Source of the DNA: Couchioplanes azureus
Lineage (GTDB): Bacteria; Actinomycetota; Actinomycetes; Mycobacteriales; Micromonosporaceae
Assembly (NCBI RefSeq): GCF_014648355.1
Contig: NZ_BMQY01000007.1
Location: forward strand, 62,001 to 126,000
DNA length: 64,000 bases
Direction: 5' to 3'
Of the stretch, positions 50,761 through 58,278 are shown piece after piece. The notes beneath the pieces were generated by a model. That model worked only from the letters and a program-made list of their open reading frames with translations, did not search any database and was not told where the DNA came from. The position numbers and the translations under genes were made by a program. Position 1 is the stretch's first letter. The number at the start of each line of letters is the position of its first letter.

Positions 50761-51537
50761 ATGGACCCCCTGGACCTCACCGGCCGCGCCGTGGTGGTGA
50801 CCGGCGGGACCCGGGGCATCGGGGCCGCGATCGCCGGCGCCTTCCTGTCCGCCGGCGCCCGGGTGCTCGTGTGTGGCCGGCACGAGCCCGCCGAGCTGCC
50901 GCGGGCCGGCGACGCGACGGCCGGGTTCGTGCGCTCGGACGTGCGGGACCCGGAGCAGGCCGCCGCGCTCGTCGCCGCCGCGGTCAAGCGGTTCGGCCGC
51001 CTCGACGTGCTGGTGAACAACGCCGGGGGAGCGCCGGGCGCCCCGGCGGACTCCGCCTCGCCCCGGCTGCACGCGAAGATCCTCGAGCTCAACCTGCTGG
51101 CGCCGTTGCACGTCTCCCAGGCGGCCTGCCCGGTGATGCGGGAGCAGTCGGACGGCGGGCTCATCCTCATGGTGGGCAGCGTCAGCGGGGTGCGCCCGTC
51201 GCCCGGCGCCGCCGCGTACGGCGCGGCCAAGGCCGGGCTGCACCATCTGGCGACCAGCCTGGCCATGGAGTGGGCCCCGAGGGTGCGGGTGAACACCCTG
51301 GTCGTCGGTCCGGTGGACACGGGAGCCCCGGGGTCGCAGGTGGACCCGCGGGCGGTGGCGCGCACCGTGCCGCTGGGCCGGGCCGCGACGCCGGGCGAGG
51401 TTGCCGGCGCCTGCCTGCTGCTGGCCTCACCGCTGGCCGGCTATCTCAGCGGTGCCGCGCTGGCCGTGCACGGCGGCGGCGAATGGCCCGGGTATCTGGC
51501 AGACCCGCGGGCCGCGGCGTACCCTCCGCAGAAGTAG
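50761..51537 (+). CDS. SDR oxidoreductase (Rv3549c homolog)
   Basis: This 258-residue short-chain dehydrogenase has VVVTGGTRGIGAAIA, DVLVNNAGG, VGSVSGVRPSPGAAAYGAAKAGLHHL (Ser, Tyr, Lys) and the C-terminal HGGGEWPGYLADPRAAAYPPQK. Rv3549c has the same length and lies divergent from echA20 in M. tuberculosis, as here. It is probably an oxidoreductase of the HIP pathway or a related branch; the exact substrate is not known. Its stop codon TAG is the first three bases of a downstream KstR box. Confidence 0.8.
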   Translation: MDPLDLTGRAVVVTGGTRGIGAAIAGAFLSAGARVLVCGRHEPAELPRAGDATAGFVRSDVRDPEQAAALVAAAVKRFGRLDVLVNNAGGAPGAPADSASPRLHAKILELNLLAPLHVSQAACPVMREQSDGGLILMVGSVSGVRPSPGAAAYGAAKAGLHHLATSLAMEWAPRVRVNTLVVGPVDTGAPGSQVDPRAVARTVPLGRAATPGEVAGACLLLASPLAGYLSGAALAVHGGGEWPGYLADPRAAAYPPQK

Positions 51538-51548
51538 AACGTGTTTCA
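51535..51548. promoter_or_regulatory. KstR-type operator for the aldehyde dehydrogenase gene
   Basis: TAGAACGTGTTTCA matches TnnAACnnGTTnnA exactly. Its first three bases are the stop codon of the upstream SDR gene. It is 23 bases before the ATG of the aldehyde dehydrogenase gene. Confidence 0.75.
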
Positions 51549-51571
51549 ATCCCTGCTGCCGGAGGTGTCTC

Positions 51572-53080
51572 ATGGTTCTCTCGATCAAGTCGAGGCGGGA
51601 CGAGGTCGGCCTGACCGCCGGCGAGCTGCTCATCGGCGATGCGTGGCGTCCGGCCGCCGACGGTCGTACGTGGACCCATGTGCACCCGGCCACGGGGGAG
51701 CAGGTCGGCGAGTTCGCGGTGGCCGGGGCCGCCGACGTCGACGCCGCCGTGCGCAGCGCCCGCCGCGCCTTCGACGAGGGGCCGTGGCCGCGCTCGCGCG
51801 CCAAGGAGCGCATCCGGGTGCTGCGGGCGGTCGCCGGCCTGATCCGTACGCACGCCGCCGAGCTGGACACCCTGCTGGCGCTCGACAACAGCATGCCGCT
51901 CAGCTTCGGCCAGGCGTACGCGATGTCGGCGGAGTGCGTGGCCGACGTCTTCGACCACCACGCCGGGTGGATCGACAAGCTGGGCGGCGAGACGCTTCCG
52001 GCCTACCAGGGCGGCGACCACGCCGTGCTGACCCTGCGCGAACCGGTCGGCGTGGTGGCCGCCGTGGTCCCGTGGAACGCGCCGCTGCTGCTGGCCGCAC
52101 AGAAGCTGGCACCGGCCCTGGCGGCCGGCTGCACGGTGGTGCTCAAGCCGTCGGAGTTCGCGACCTTCGCCCTGCTGCGGCTGACCCGGCTGATCCAGGA
52201 GGCCGGTCTGCCGCCCGGCGTGCTCAACGTCGTGACCGGACCGGGCGAGCCCACCGGCGACGCGCTGATCCACCACCCGATGGTCGACAAGATCACCTTC
52301 ACCGGCAGCCGGGCCGTGGGCCGCCGGGTGATGGCCGCCGCGGCGGAGGGCATCACCCGGGTCGGCCTCGAGCTCGGCGGCAAGAGCCCGTCGATCGTCT
52401 TCCCCGACGCCGAGGTGTACGCGGCCGCGACGGTCACCATGGGCACGGTCACGCTCGGGCTCTCCGGTCAGGCGTGCGTGGCGCAGAGCCGGGCCCTGGT
52501 CCACCGCGACGTCTACGACGAGTTCCTGGCGATCGCCGAGGGGATGGCCGGCCTGGTCACCTACGGCGACCCGTTCGACCCCGGCACCACCGCGGCGCCG
52601 ATGATCAGCGAGCGCCACCTGGAGCGCGTCCTCGGCTACGTCGAGCGTGGGCGGCAGGAGGGCGCCCGGCTGGTCTGCGGCGGGGACCGGCCCGACGGCG
52701 AGCTCGGCGCCGGCAACTTCGTGAACCCCGCGGTCTTCGCCGACGTCAGCAACGACGCCACCATCGCCCGGGAGGAGATCTTCGGCCCGGTGCTGGCCGT
52801 GGTGCCGTTCGCCGACGAGGAGGAGGCCGTCCGGTTGGCCAACGACACGTCCTACGGGCTGTCCGCGACGGTGTGGACCGCCGACGTCAAGCGGGCCTGG
52901 CGGATGACCCGCGCGGTCCGGGCCGGCACGGTCGGGATCAACGGATACCAGCTCGAGCCGCACGTGGCCTTCGGCGGGTTCGGCCGGTCCGGGCTCGGCC
53001 GGGAGGGCGGCCGGGGCTCCGTCGAGGCGTACACCGAGGTGAAGACCGTGCTGCTGCCCACCACCGACGAGCTCATGTGA
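51572..53080 (+). CDS. Aldehyde dehydrogenase of the sterol island
   Basis: This 502-residue NAD(P)-dependent aldehyde dehydrogenase has VVPWNAPLLLAAQKLAPALAAGCTVVLKPSEFA, ITFTGSRAVGRRV, the general-base motif GLELGGKSPSIVFPDAE and the catalytic Cys in LGLSGQACVAQSRALVH. GGAGGTGTCTC precedes the ATG. It is preceded by a KstR box, and its 3' end overlaps the FMN protein gene by 8 bases. A natural role would be oxidation of the 26-oic aldehyde from CYP125/alcohol dehydrogenase or of another aldehyde from sterol cleavage (inference). Confidence 0.85.
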   Translation: MVLSIKSRRDEVGLTAGELLIGDAWRPAADGRTWTHVHPATGEQVGEFAVAGAADVDAAVRSARRAFDEGPWPRSRAKERIRVLRAVAGLIRTHAAELDTLLALDNSMPLSFGQAYAMSAECVADVFDHHAGWIDKLGGETLPAYQGGDHAVLTLREPVGVVAAVVPWNAPLLLAAQKLAPALAAGCTVVLKPSEFATFALLRLTRLIQEAGLPPGVLNVVTGPGEPTGDALIHHPMVDKITFTGSRAVGRRVMAAAAEGITRVGLELGGKSPSIVFPDAEVYAAATVTMGTVTLGLSGQACVAQSRALVHRDVYDEFLAIAEGMAGLVTYGDPFDPGTTAAPMISERHLERVLGYVERGRQEGARLVCGGDRPDGELGAGNFVNPAVFADVSNDATIAREEIFGPVLAVVPFADEEEAVRLANDTSYGLSATVWTADVKRAWRMTRAVRAGTVGINGYQLEPHVAFGGFGRSGLGREGGRGSVEAYTEVKTVLLPTTDELM

Positions 53081-53528
53081 GCAGCCGCCGGTGGTCCCAG
53101 CTGACCGTCCGGCGGGGTTCGACCAGATAGGCCACGCGTTTCCGGGCGGCCCGCTCCACGTACTCCTCGAGTGCGCCGGAGGGCGGGCCGCCGGGCATCC
53201 GTGCCGCGACCAGCCGGCCGATCTCCGTGATCCCGGCCAGGTCGCGGACGGTCCGCACCACGCCGGTCACCTGCACCCCGCGCAGCTCGAAGTAGCCGTC
53301 GCCGTCCTCGACCAGACAGCTCAGGCGGGGGTCGCGGGCCAGGTTGCGGGCCTTCTGCGAGGTGCGGTACGTCCAGAAGGCGATCCGGGCGTCGCGCAGC
53401 CCGTAGAACATGGTGACCAGGTGCGGCGTGCCGTCCGGATTGATGGTGGCCACCTGCAGCTTGTGCCCGGCGGCCAGCAGCGCCGCGACCTCGCCGGCCG
53501 GCATCCGCACCGCGGTGCGCTGGTTCAC
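53073..53528 (-). CDS. PNPOx-like flavin/F420-binding protein
   Basis: This 151-residue split-barrel protein of the pyridoxamine 5'-phosphate oxidase-like superfamily has AALLAAGHKLQVATINPDGTPHLVTMFYGLRDARIAFWTYRTSQKARNLARDPRLSCLVED, matching FMN- or F420-binding FDOR proteins. It may carry out an F420-dependent reduction of an enone. It lies last in the HSD-SDR-FMN protein operon (GTGA overlap) and converges with the aldehyde dehydrogenase gene. Confidence 0.75.
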   Translation of the reverse strand: MNQRTAVRMPAGEVAALLAAGHKLQVATINPDGTPHLVTMFYGLRDARIAFWTYRTSQKARNLARDPRLSCLVEDGDGYFELRGVQVTGVVRTVRDLAGITEIGRLVAARMPGGPPSGALEEYVERAARKRVAYLVEPRRTVSWDHRRLLT

Positions 53529-54445
53529 GGCTGCTCGCCGAAGGTGCCGGGCGCCAGCGGCAGCGTCTCCTCGCAGACGAACCCCGGCCGCGGCGGGTAG
53601 CCCGGGAACAGCGGCGCCAGCGCGGCGTCCAGCTCGGACGCCGTCCACTGCCCGTCGGCGGCGTGGAGCGCCGCCCGGACGGTGGGCGGCCCGAGCACCG
53701 CCACCACGTCGCTGTGCACCACGAAGACCTCGCCGGTGATCCGCGCTCCGGCCGGGCCGGCCAGCACGGTCACCAGCGGCGCGACCCGCTCCGGGGCCAT
53801 CGGGTCCGGCCCCTGCGGCGCCGGGCCCATGAGCTCGCCGGTCATCGCGGTGCGGGCGCGGGGACAGATCGCGTTGGCGCGGACGCCGTACCGGGCGCAG
53901 CCGCGCGCGGTGGACACGGTCAGCGCGACGATGCCGCCCTTGGCCGCCGCGTAGTTGGGCTGACCGGCCGAGCCGAGCAGGAACGCCTCGGACGAGGTGT
54001 TGACGATCCGGGCGTACACCGGGCCGCCGGTCGCCTTGCTGCGGTCCCGCCAGTACGCCGTCGCGAAGCGGGTGGTGACGAAGTGCCCGCGCAGGTGCAC
54101 CCGGACGACCGCGTCCCACTCCTGCTCGGACATCGAGAACACCATGCGGTCGCGCAGTACGCCGGCGTTGTTGACCAGGATGTCCAGGCCGCCGTACGAC
54201 TCCACGGCCCGGCGCACCAGGGCCTGGCCGGTCGACCACTCCGCGACGTCGCCGGGGCAGACCACCGCCTCGCCGCCGGAGGCGCGGATCTTCTCGGCCA
54301 CGGCGTCCAGGTCCGCGCCGCTCAGGTCGTTGAGCACCAGCCGGGCGCCGGCGGCGGCGAGCGCGGCGGCCTCGGCGGCACCGAGACCGTTGGCGGCGCC
54401 GGTGACCGCGGCGACGCGGCCGGACAGTGGCAGGGCGTCGGTCAT
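53525..54445 (-). CDS. SDR oxidoreductase (Rv3548c homolog)
   Basis: This 306-residue SDR is longer than most classical members, as is Rv3548c. Cofactor loop AVTGAANGLGAAEA, LVNNAGVLRDRMVFSMSEQEWDAVVRVHLRGHFVTTRFATAYW, Ser in NTSSEAFLLG and Tyr-Lys in PNYAAAKGG are present. A C-terminal FVCEETLPLAPGTFGEQP segment is additional. It is the middle gene of a KstR2-type operon. The substrate is probably a steroid-derived beta-hydroxy or hydroxy CoA compound. Confidence 0.82.
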   Translation of the reverse strand: MTDALPLSGRVAAVTGAANGLGAAEAAALAAAGARLVLNDLSGADLDAVAEKIRASGGEAVVCPGDVAEWSTGQALVRRAVESYGGLDILVNNAGVLRDRMVFSMSEQEWDAVVRVHLRGHFVTTRFATAYWRDRSKATGGPVYARIVNTSSEAFLLGSAGQPNYAAAKGGIVALTVSTARGCARYGVRANAICPRARTAMTGELMGPAPQGPDPMAPERVAPLVTVLAGPAGARITGEVFVVHSDVVAVLGPPTVRAALHAADGQWTASELDAALAPLFPGYPPRPGFVCEETLPLAPGTFGEQP

Positions 54446-54446
54446 G

Positions 54447-55208
54447 TCAGTACCCCGGTCCGCTCAGGAGGCCGCCGTCGGCGAGGAACTCGGCGCCCGT
54501 GCAGTAGGAGGACTCGTCGGAGGCGAGGAAGGCGACCAGGCGCGAGATCTCGATCGGCTCGGCGAAGCGGGCGATCGGCAGGGCCTTGAGGAATGCGCCC
54601 GGCTCCACCCCGGTCATGCTCTCGCCCGCGGCGACCGCCATCGCGGTCAGCACCCCGCCCGGATGCACCGAGTTGACCCGGATCCCGAGCGGACCCAGCT
54701 CCTGGGCGGCCGACCTGGTGATGCCGCGGACGCCGAACTTGCTGGCGCTGTAGGCCGACAGCCCGGCCGCCCCCGCGAGGCCCTCGATCGACGAGACGTT
54801 GACGATCGAGCCGCCGCCGCCCGCGGTCATCGGCCCCACGGCCTGGTGGACGCCGAGCCAGCAGCCCACCAGGTTGACCTCGATCACCCGGCGGAACTCG
54901 TCCGGCGCCATGTCGCCGATGAGCGCATGCCGGAAGATGCCGGCGTTGTTCACCAGCACGTCGAGGCGCCCGAAGGCGTCCAGGGCGGTGCCGACGGCGG
55001 TGGCCCAGTCGGCCTCGCTGGTCACGTCGTGGTGCACGAACCGGCACGCCTGTGCGCCGAGCCCGTCGGCGACGGCCCGTCCGCGGTCGTCGAGCACGTC
55101 GCCGATCACCACCCGCGCGCCCTCGGCGGCGAAGTGCCGGGCATGGGACTTGCCCATCCCTCGCGCGCCGCCGGTGATCAGTGCCACCTTGCCGTCCAGC
55201 CGCCCCAT
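54447..55208 (-). CDS. 3alpha(20beta)-hydroxysteroid dehydrogenase-like SDR (FabG3-type)
   Basis: This 253-residue SDR is similar by eye to Rv2002/FabG3 and to Streptomyces 3alpha,20beta-HSD: MGRLDGKVALITGGARGMGKSHARHF, VLVNNAGIF, VNVSSIEGLAGAAGLSAYSASKFGVRGITRSAAQELGPLGIRVNSVHPG and ASDESSYCTGAEFLADGG. The catalytic triad Ser-Tyr-Lys is in the SSIEGL/YSASK blocks. It is the first gene of a three-gene operon and lies 33 bases downstream of a KstR2-type box. It probably interconverts hydroxy and oxo groups of steroid intermediates; the position on the steroid cannot be read from the sequence. Confidence 0.8.
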   Translation of the reverse strand: MGRLDGKVALITGGARGMGKSHARHFAAEGARVVIGDVLDDRGRAVADGLGAQACRFVHHDVTSEADWATAVGTALDAFGRLDVLVNNAGIFRHALIGDMAPDEFRRVIEVNLVGCWLGVHQAVGPMTAGGGGSIVNVSSIEGLAGAAGLSAYSASKFGVRGITRSAAQELGPLGIRVNSVHPGGVLTAMAVAAGESMTGVEPGAFLKALPIARFAEPIEISRLVAFLASDESSYCTGAEFLADGGLLSGPGY

Positions 55209-55241
55209 CGGGCCTCCCGGATACCGCAACCGGATACCGCA

Positions 55242-55255
55242 ACCAAACGCTTGCT
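55242..55255. promoter_or_regulatory. KstR2-type operator for the HSD operon
   Basis: ACCAAACGCTTGCT fits AnCAAGnnCTTGnT with one mismatch (G to A). It lies between kstR2 and the downstream hydroxysteroid dehydrogenase gene, allowing this operon to be controlled separately from kstR2. Confidence 0.72.
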
Positions 55256-55297
55256 TGGGTAGGGTAACAGGACGCGCCGGGATCGGCTCCGGTCGAT

Positions 55298-55915
55298 TCA
55301 GGGGCGGGTGGTGATCCCGTCGAAGAGCAGTCGCAGGAGGCCCTCGGCGATCTGCTCGCTGCTCCACCCCGTGCCCCGCCCCTGCCGCCAGAAGGTGGGG
55401 ATCCAGAGGATGTCGCGCAGCAGCCGGTAGGTCAGCCGGGCGTCCAGGTCGGCGCGGAACTGCCCGGTCTCCTTGCCCCGTTCGAGCTGCTGCACCCAGG
55501 TCTTCTCGATCTCCTTCATCGCCTTGCGCAGGTACGCGAACCGCGGCTGGCCGCTGAAGTAGCTCCAGTCGTTCTCCAGCATGGCGAGGGCGGCCCGGTG
55601 CCGGTTCAGCGTCTCGGCGCTGGAGCGCACGATCCGCTCGATGGCGGCGCGCGGGTCCTCGGAGCCGGCCACCGCCGCGCGGTATCCGTCGAGCACGTCC
55701 TCGAGGAACGCGCTCAGGATCTCGTCGCCGATCGATTCCTTGGAGTCGAAGTGGTGGTAGAGGCTGCCGGAGAGGATGCCGGCCGCGTCGGCGATCTCGC
55801 GGACCGTGGTGGCTCGGAAGCCCTTCTCGGCGAAGAGGTCGCCGGCGAGCTGGATCAGATGGGCGCGGCGCTCCGAGGGCAGCGCGGCCTTCCTGGCGGT
55901 CGTCACCCGGCTCAT
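55298..55915 (-). CDS. kstR2: KstR2-type TetR repressor of the HIP regulon
   Basis: This 205-residue TetR protein resembles mycobacterial KstR2: an N-terminal LIQLAGDLFAEKGFRATTVREIADAAGILSGSLYHHFDSKESIGDEIL helix-turn-helix, and a C-terminal domain with WSYFSGQPRFAYLRKAMKEIEKTWVQQLERGKETGQFRADLDARLTYRLLRDILWIPTFWR. KstR2 is released from DNA by HIP-CoA. It sits amid KstR2-type boxes, with one in its own promoter (2 mismatches), suggesting autoregulation. The ATG is at 55915 with poor Shine-Dalgarno. Confidence 0.88.
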   Translation of the reverse strand: MSRVTTARKAALPSERRAHLIQLAGDLFAEKGFRATTVREIADAAGILSGSLYHHFDSKESIGDEILSAFLEDVLDGYRAAVAGSEDPRAAIERIVRSSAETLNRHRAALAMLENDWSYFSGQPRFAYLRKAMKEIEKTWVQQLERGKETGQFRADLDARLTYRLLRDILWIPTFWRQGRGTGWSSEQIAEGLLRLLFDGITTRP

Positions 55916-55939
55916 TATGGCGACCGCCGGGCGCGGTTG

Positions 55940-55953
55940 CCCAATCGCTTGCT
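55940..55953. promoter_or_regulatory. KstR2-like operator upstream of kstR2
   Basis: CCCAATCGCTTGCT resembles AnCAAGnnCTTGnT with two mismatches, keeping the CGCTTGCT half seen in the other boxes. It lies 24 bases upstream of kstR2 and is the weakest of the four boxes. Confidence 0.5.
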
Positions 55954-55977
55954 CGGCTGGTGTGTCGCCCGTTAGCG

Positions 55978-55991
55978 TAGAACGCGTTCTA
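55978..55991. promoter_or_regulatory. KstR-type operator for the alcohol dehydrogenase-LLM operon
   Basis: TAGAACGCGTTCTA is an exact TnnAACnnGTTnnA match, 17 bases before the alcohol dehydrogenase ATG. It shares the intergenic region with the KstR2-like box of kstR2. Confidence 0.85.
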
Positions 55992-56008
55992 GTTTCCGGG
56001 GAGGCGTG

Positions 56009-57100
56009 ATGCGGGCGGCTGTGCTCCACGCGATCGGTGCCGAGAAGTTCGACATCCGCGACGACGTGACCGTGCTCGGGCCCGGCCCCGGCGAGGTGCG
56101 GATCCGGGTCCGCGCGGCCGGCGTGTGCCACTCCGACCTGTCGGCCCGCGGCGGGACGCTGCCCCAGCCGGTCCCGGCCGTGCTGGGTCACGAGGCGGCC
56201 GGCGAGGTGGTCGAGACCGGCCCGGGCGTCGACGACCTCGCCCCCGGCGACCGGGTGACCGTCAACTGGCTGCCCTCCTGCGGCACCTGCTCCTCCTGCA
56301 GGCGCGGCGAGCCCCACCTGTGCGTGACCCATGTGATGGCCGGCTACGCCACGCCGCGCTTCCTGGCCGGCGACACACCGGCGTTCGCGATGGCCGGCTG
56401 CGGCGCGTTCGCGAGCGAGATCGTGGTGCCCCGCTCGGGCGCCGTGCGGATCGCCCCGGACGTGCCGTACGAGGTGGCCGCCCTGGTCGGCTGCGGGGTG
56501 ATGACCGGGGTGGGCGCGGTCGTCAACACCGCGGCCGTCCGGCCCGGAGACACCGTGGTGGTCATCGGCTGCGGCGGCGTGGGCATCGCCGCGATCCAGG
56601 GCGCCCGGCTCGCCGGTGCCGCACTGATCGTCGCGGCGGACACGGTCGCGGCCAAGCACGCCGTGGCGCTGCGCTTCGGCGCGACCCACGCGGTCCACCC
56701 GGACCAGCTCGGTGACCTCTCCGCCGAGCTCACCGGCGGCGAGGGCTTCGACTACGCGTTCGACGTCGTGGCCCTGCCGCAGACGCTGCGCAGCGCGTGG
56801 ACCGCCGCCCGCCGCGGCGGCACGGTGGTCGTGGTCGGCGCCGGCAGCGCCGAGCACCGGGTCGAGTTCAGCCCGTTCGAGCTGCTCTTCGAGGGCAAGC
56901 GGATCATCCCTTCGCTGTACGGCTCCGCCGACCCGCCGCGCGACTTCGACCGCCTGCTCGCCCTCTGGCGCGCCGGCCGGCTGGACATCGAGGGCATGAT
57001 CAGCCACCGGCTCCCGCTCGACCGGCTCGACGACGCCCTGGAGTCCCTCGGCCGCGGCGACGTGATCCGCCAGGTGATCGTCCACGACCCGGACCGCTGA
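56009..57100 (+). CDS. Zinc-dependent alcohol dehydrogenase (MDR), sterol regulon
   Basis: This 363-residue MDR has CHSDLSARGG and GHEAAGEVVETG (catalytic zinc), a CGTCSSCRRGEPHLC structural zinc loop and NAD loop VVIGCGGVGIAAIQGARLAGA. The arrangement is that of the NDMA-dependent/Rhodococcus-type alcohol dehydrogenases. GGGGAGGC precedes the ATG at 56009. It is followed after 3 bases by an LLM gene. The KstR box upstream implies a role in sterol side-chain oxidation, possibly on the C26 alcohol; a second such gene occurs in the window. Confidence 0.83.
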   Translation: MRAAVLHAIGAEKFDIRDDVTVLGPGPGEVRIRVRAAGVCHSDLSARGGTLPQPVPAVLGHEAAGEVVETGPGVDDLAPGDRVTVNWLPSCGTCSSCRRGEPHLCVTHVMAGYATPRFLAGDTPAFAMAGCGAFASEIVVPRSGAVRIAPDVPYEVAALVGCGVMTGVGAVVNTAAVRPGDTVVVIGCGGVGIAAIQGARLAGAALIVAADTVAAKHAVALRFGATHAVHPDQLGDLSAELTGGEGFDYAFDVVALPQTLRSAWTAARRGGTVVVVGAGSAEHRVEFSPFELLFEGKRIIPSLYGSADPPRDFDRLLALWRAGRLDIEGMISHRLPLDRLDDALESLGRGDVIRQVIVHDPDR

Positions 57101-57103
57101 CCC

Positions 57104-58162
57104 GTGCGTCTCGGGATCCAGCTCGGATACAGCGGCGAGGGCTTCGCCGCCGCCGTCGAGGAGGTCGCCGAGCACGAGGCGGCCGGCGCGGAGATCGTCG
57201 TCGTGCCGGAGGCGTACAGTTTCGACGCGGTCAGCCAGCTCGGCTACCTCGCGGCGCGCACCCGGCGGATGACGCTCGCGTCCGGGGTCATGCAGCTCTA
57301 CACCCGCACCCCGGCACTCACCGCGATGACCGCGGCGGGGCTCGACTACGTGTCCGGCGGCCGCTTCGCGTTGGGGCTGGGCGCCTCCGGCCCCCAGGTG
57401 GTCGAGGGCTTCCACGGGGTGGCCTACGACGCGCCGCTCGCCCGTACCCGGGAAGTGGTCGAGATCTGCCGGCGGGTCTGGCGCCGCGAGACGCTGGTCT
57501 TCGAGGGGGAGAAGTATCGGATCCCGCTGCCGCCGGAGCGGGGGACCGGCCTCGGCAAGCCGCTCAAGCTGATCAACCGGCCGGTCCGCGAGCGCATCCC
57601 GGTCCTGCTGGCCGCGATGGGACCGCGCAACGTCGCGCTGGCCGCCGAGATCGCCGAGGGCTGGCAGGCGCTGTTCCTGGCCCCCCGCGCCGCCTCCCGG
57701 GTCTTCGCCGGACCGCTCGCCGAGGGCCTGGCGCGGCGCAGCCCGGGCCTCGGCCCGCTGGACGTGATGGTGCCCGTCCCGTTCGCCGTGGCCGACCCCG
57801 ACCCGGCGCTGCTCGCCCGTCATCGCGCGCAGCTCGCGCTCTACATCGGCGGCATGGGCGCCCGGGGCCGCAACTTCTCCAACGACCTGGTGCGCCGCTA
57901 CGGCTACCCGCGCGAGGCCGAGCGCATCCAGGACCTGTTCCTCAGCGGCCGCCGCGCCGAGGCGGCCGCCGCGGTCCCCGGCGACCTGGTCCGCGACACC
58001 TCGCTGGTCGCCCCGGCGGGCGAGCTCCGCGACCGGCTGGCGGAGTTCGCCGCGGCGGGGGTGACCACGCTGCTGGTGTCCCCGCTGGCGGCCACCCGCG
58101 CCGAACGCGTCAAGGACGTCGCCGAGCTGCGCCGCCTCCTCGACGAGGCGGCGACGCCGTAG
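57104..58162 (+). CDS. LLM-class F420-dependent oxidoreductase (Rv3520c-like)
   Basis: This 352-residue luciferase-like protein has MRLGIQLGYSGEGFAAAVEEVAEHEAAGAEIVVVPEAYSFDAVSQLGYLAARTRRMTLASGVMQLYTRTPALTAMTAAGLDYVSGGRFALGLGASGPQVVEGFHGVAYDAPLARTRE, and ends in a helix ERVKDVAELRRLLDEAA. Rv3520c, of similar length, is in the KstR regulon of M. tuberculosis. The likely cofactor is F420. It is co-transcribed with an alcohol dehydrogenase. The substrate is unknown. Confidence 0.82.
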   Translation: MRLGIQLGYSGEGFAAAVEEVAEHEAAGAEIVVVPEAYSFDAVSQLGYLAARTRRMTLASGVMQLYTRTPALTAMTAAGLDYVSGGRFALGLGASGPQVVEGFHGVAYDAPLARTREVVEICRRVWRRETLVFEGEKYRIPLPPERGTGLGKPLKLINRPVRERIPVLLAAMGPRNVALAAEIAEGWQALFLAPRAASRVFAGPLAEGLARRSPGLGPLDVMVPVPFAVADPDPALLARHRAQLALYIGGMGARGRNFSNDLVRRYGYPREAERIQDLFLSGRRAEAAAAVPGDLVRDTSLVAPAGELRDRLAEFAAAGVTTLLVSPLAATRAERVKDVAELRRLLDEAATP

Positions 58163-58185
58163 GACCTCTCTATCGGATACACGGG

Positions 58186-58236
58186 TTGACGAAACAGATG
58201 CGAGGATTCTAACGTCGACGGAAACCTCCGTTAGAA
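58186..58236 (+). promoter_or_regulatory. Promoter and dyad upstream of folE
   Basis: TTGACG (58186-58191) and TAACGT (58210-58215, 18-base spacer) form a good sigma-70-type promoter. An inverted repeat, TTCTAACG (58207-58214) and CGTTAGAA (58229-58236), covers the -10 and start region, a likely repressor site or a 5' mRNA hairpin. The regulator is unknown. Confidence 0.5.
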
Positions 58237-58278
58237 GCTCGCCGCGGGTCGTCGGCGCCGTTGTCCGAAGGAGCTCCA

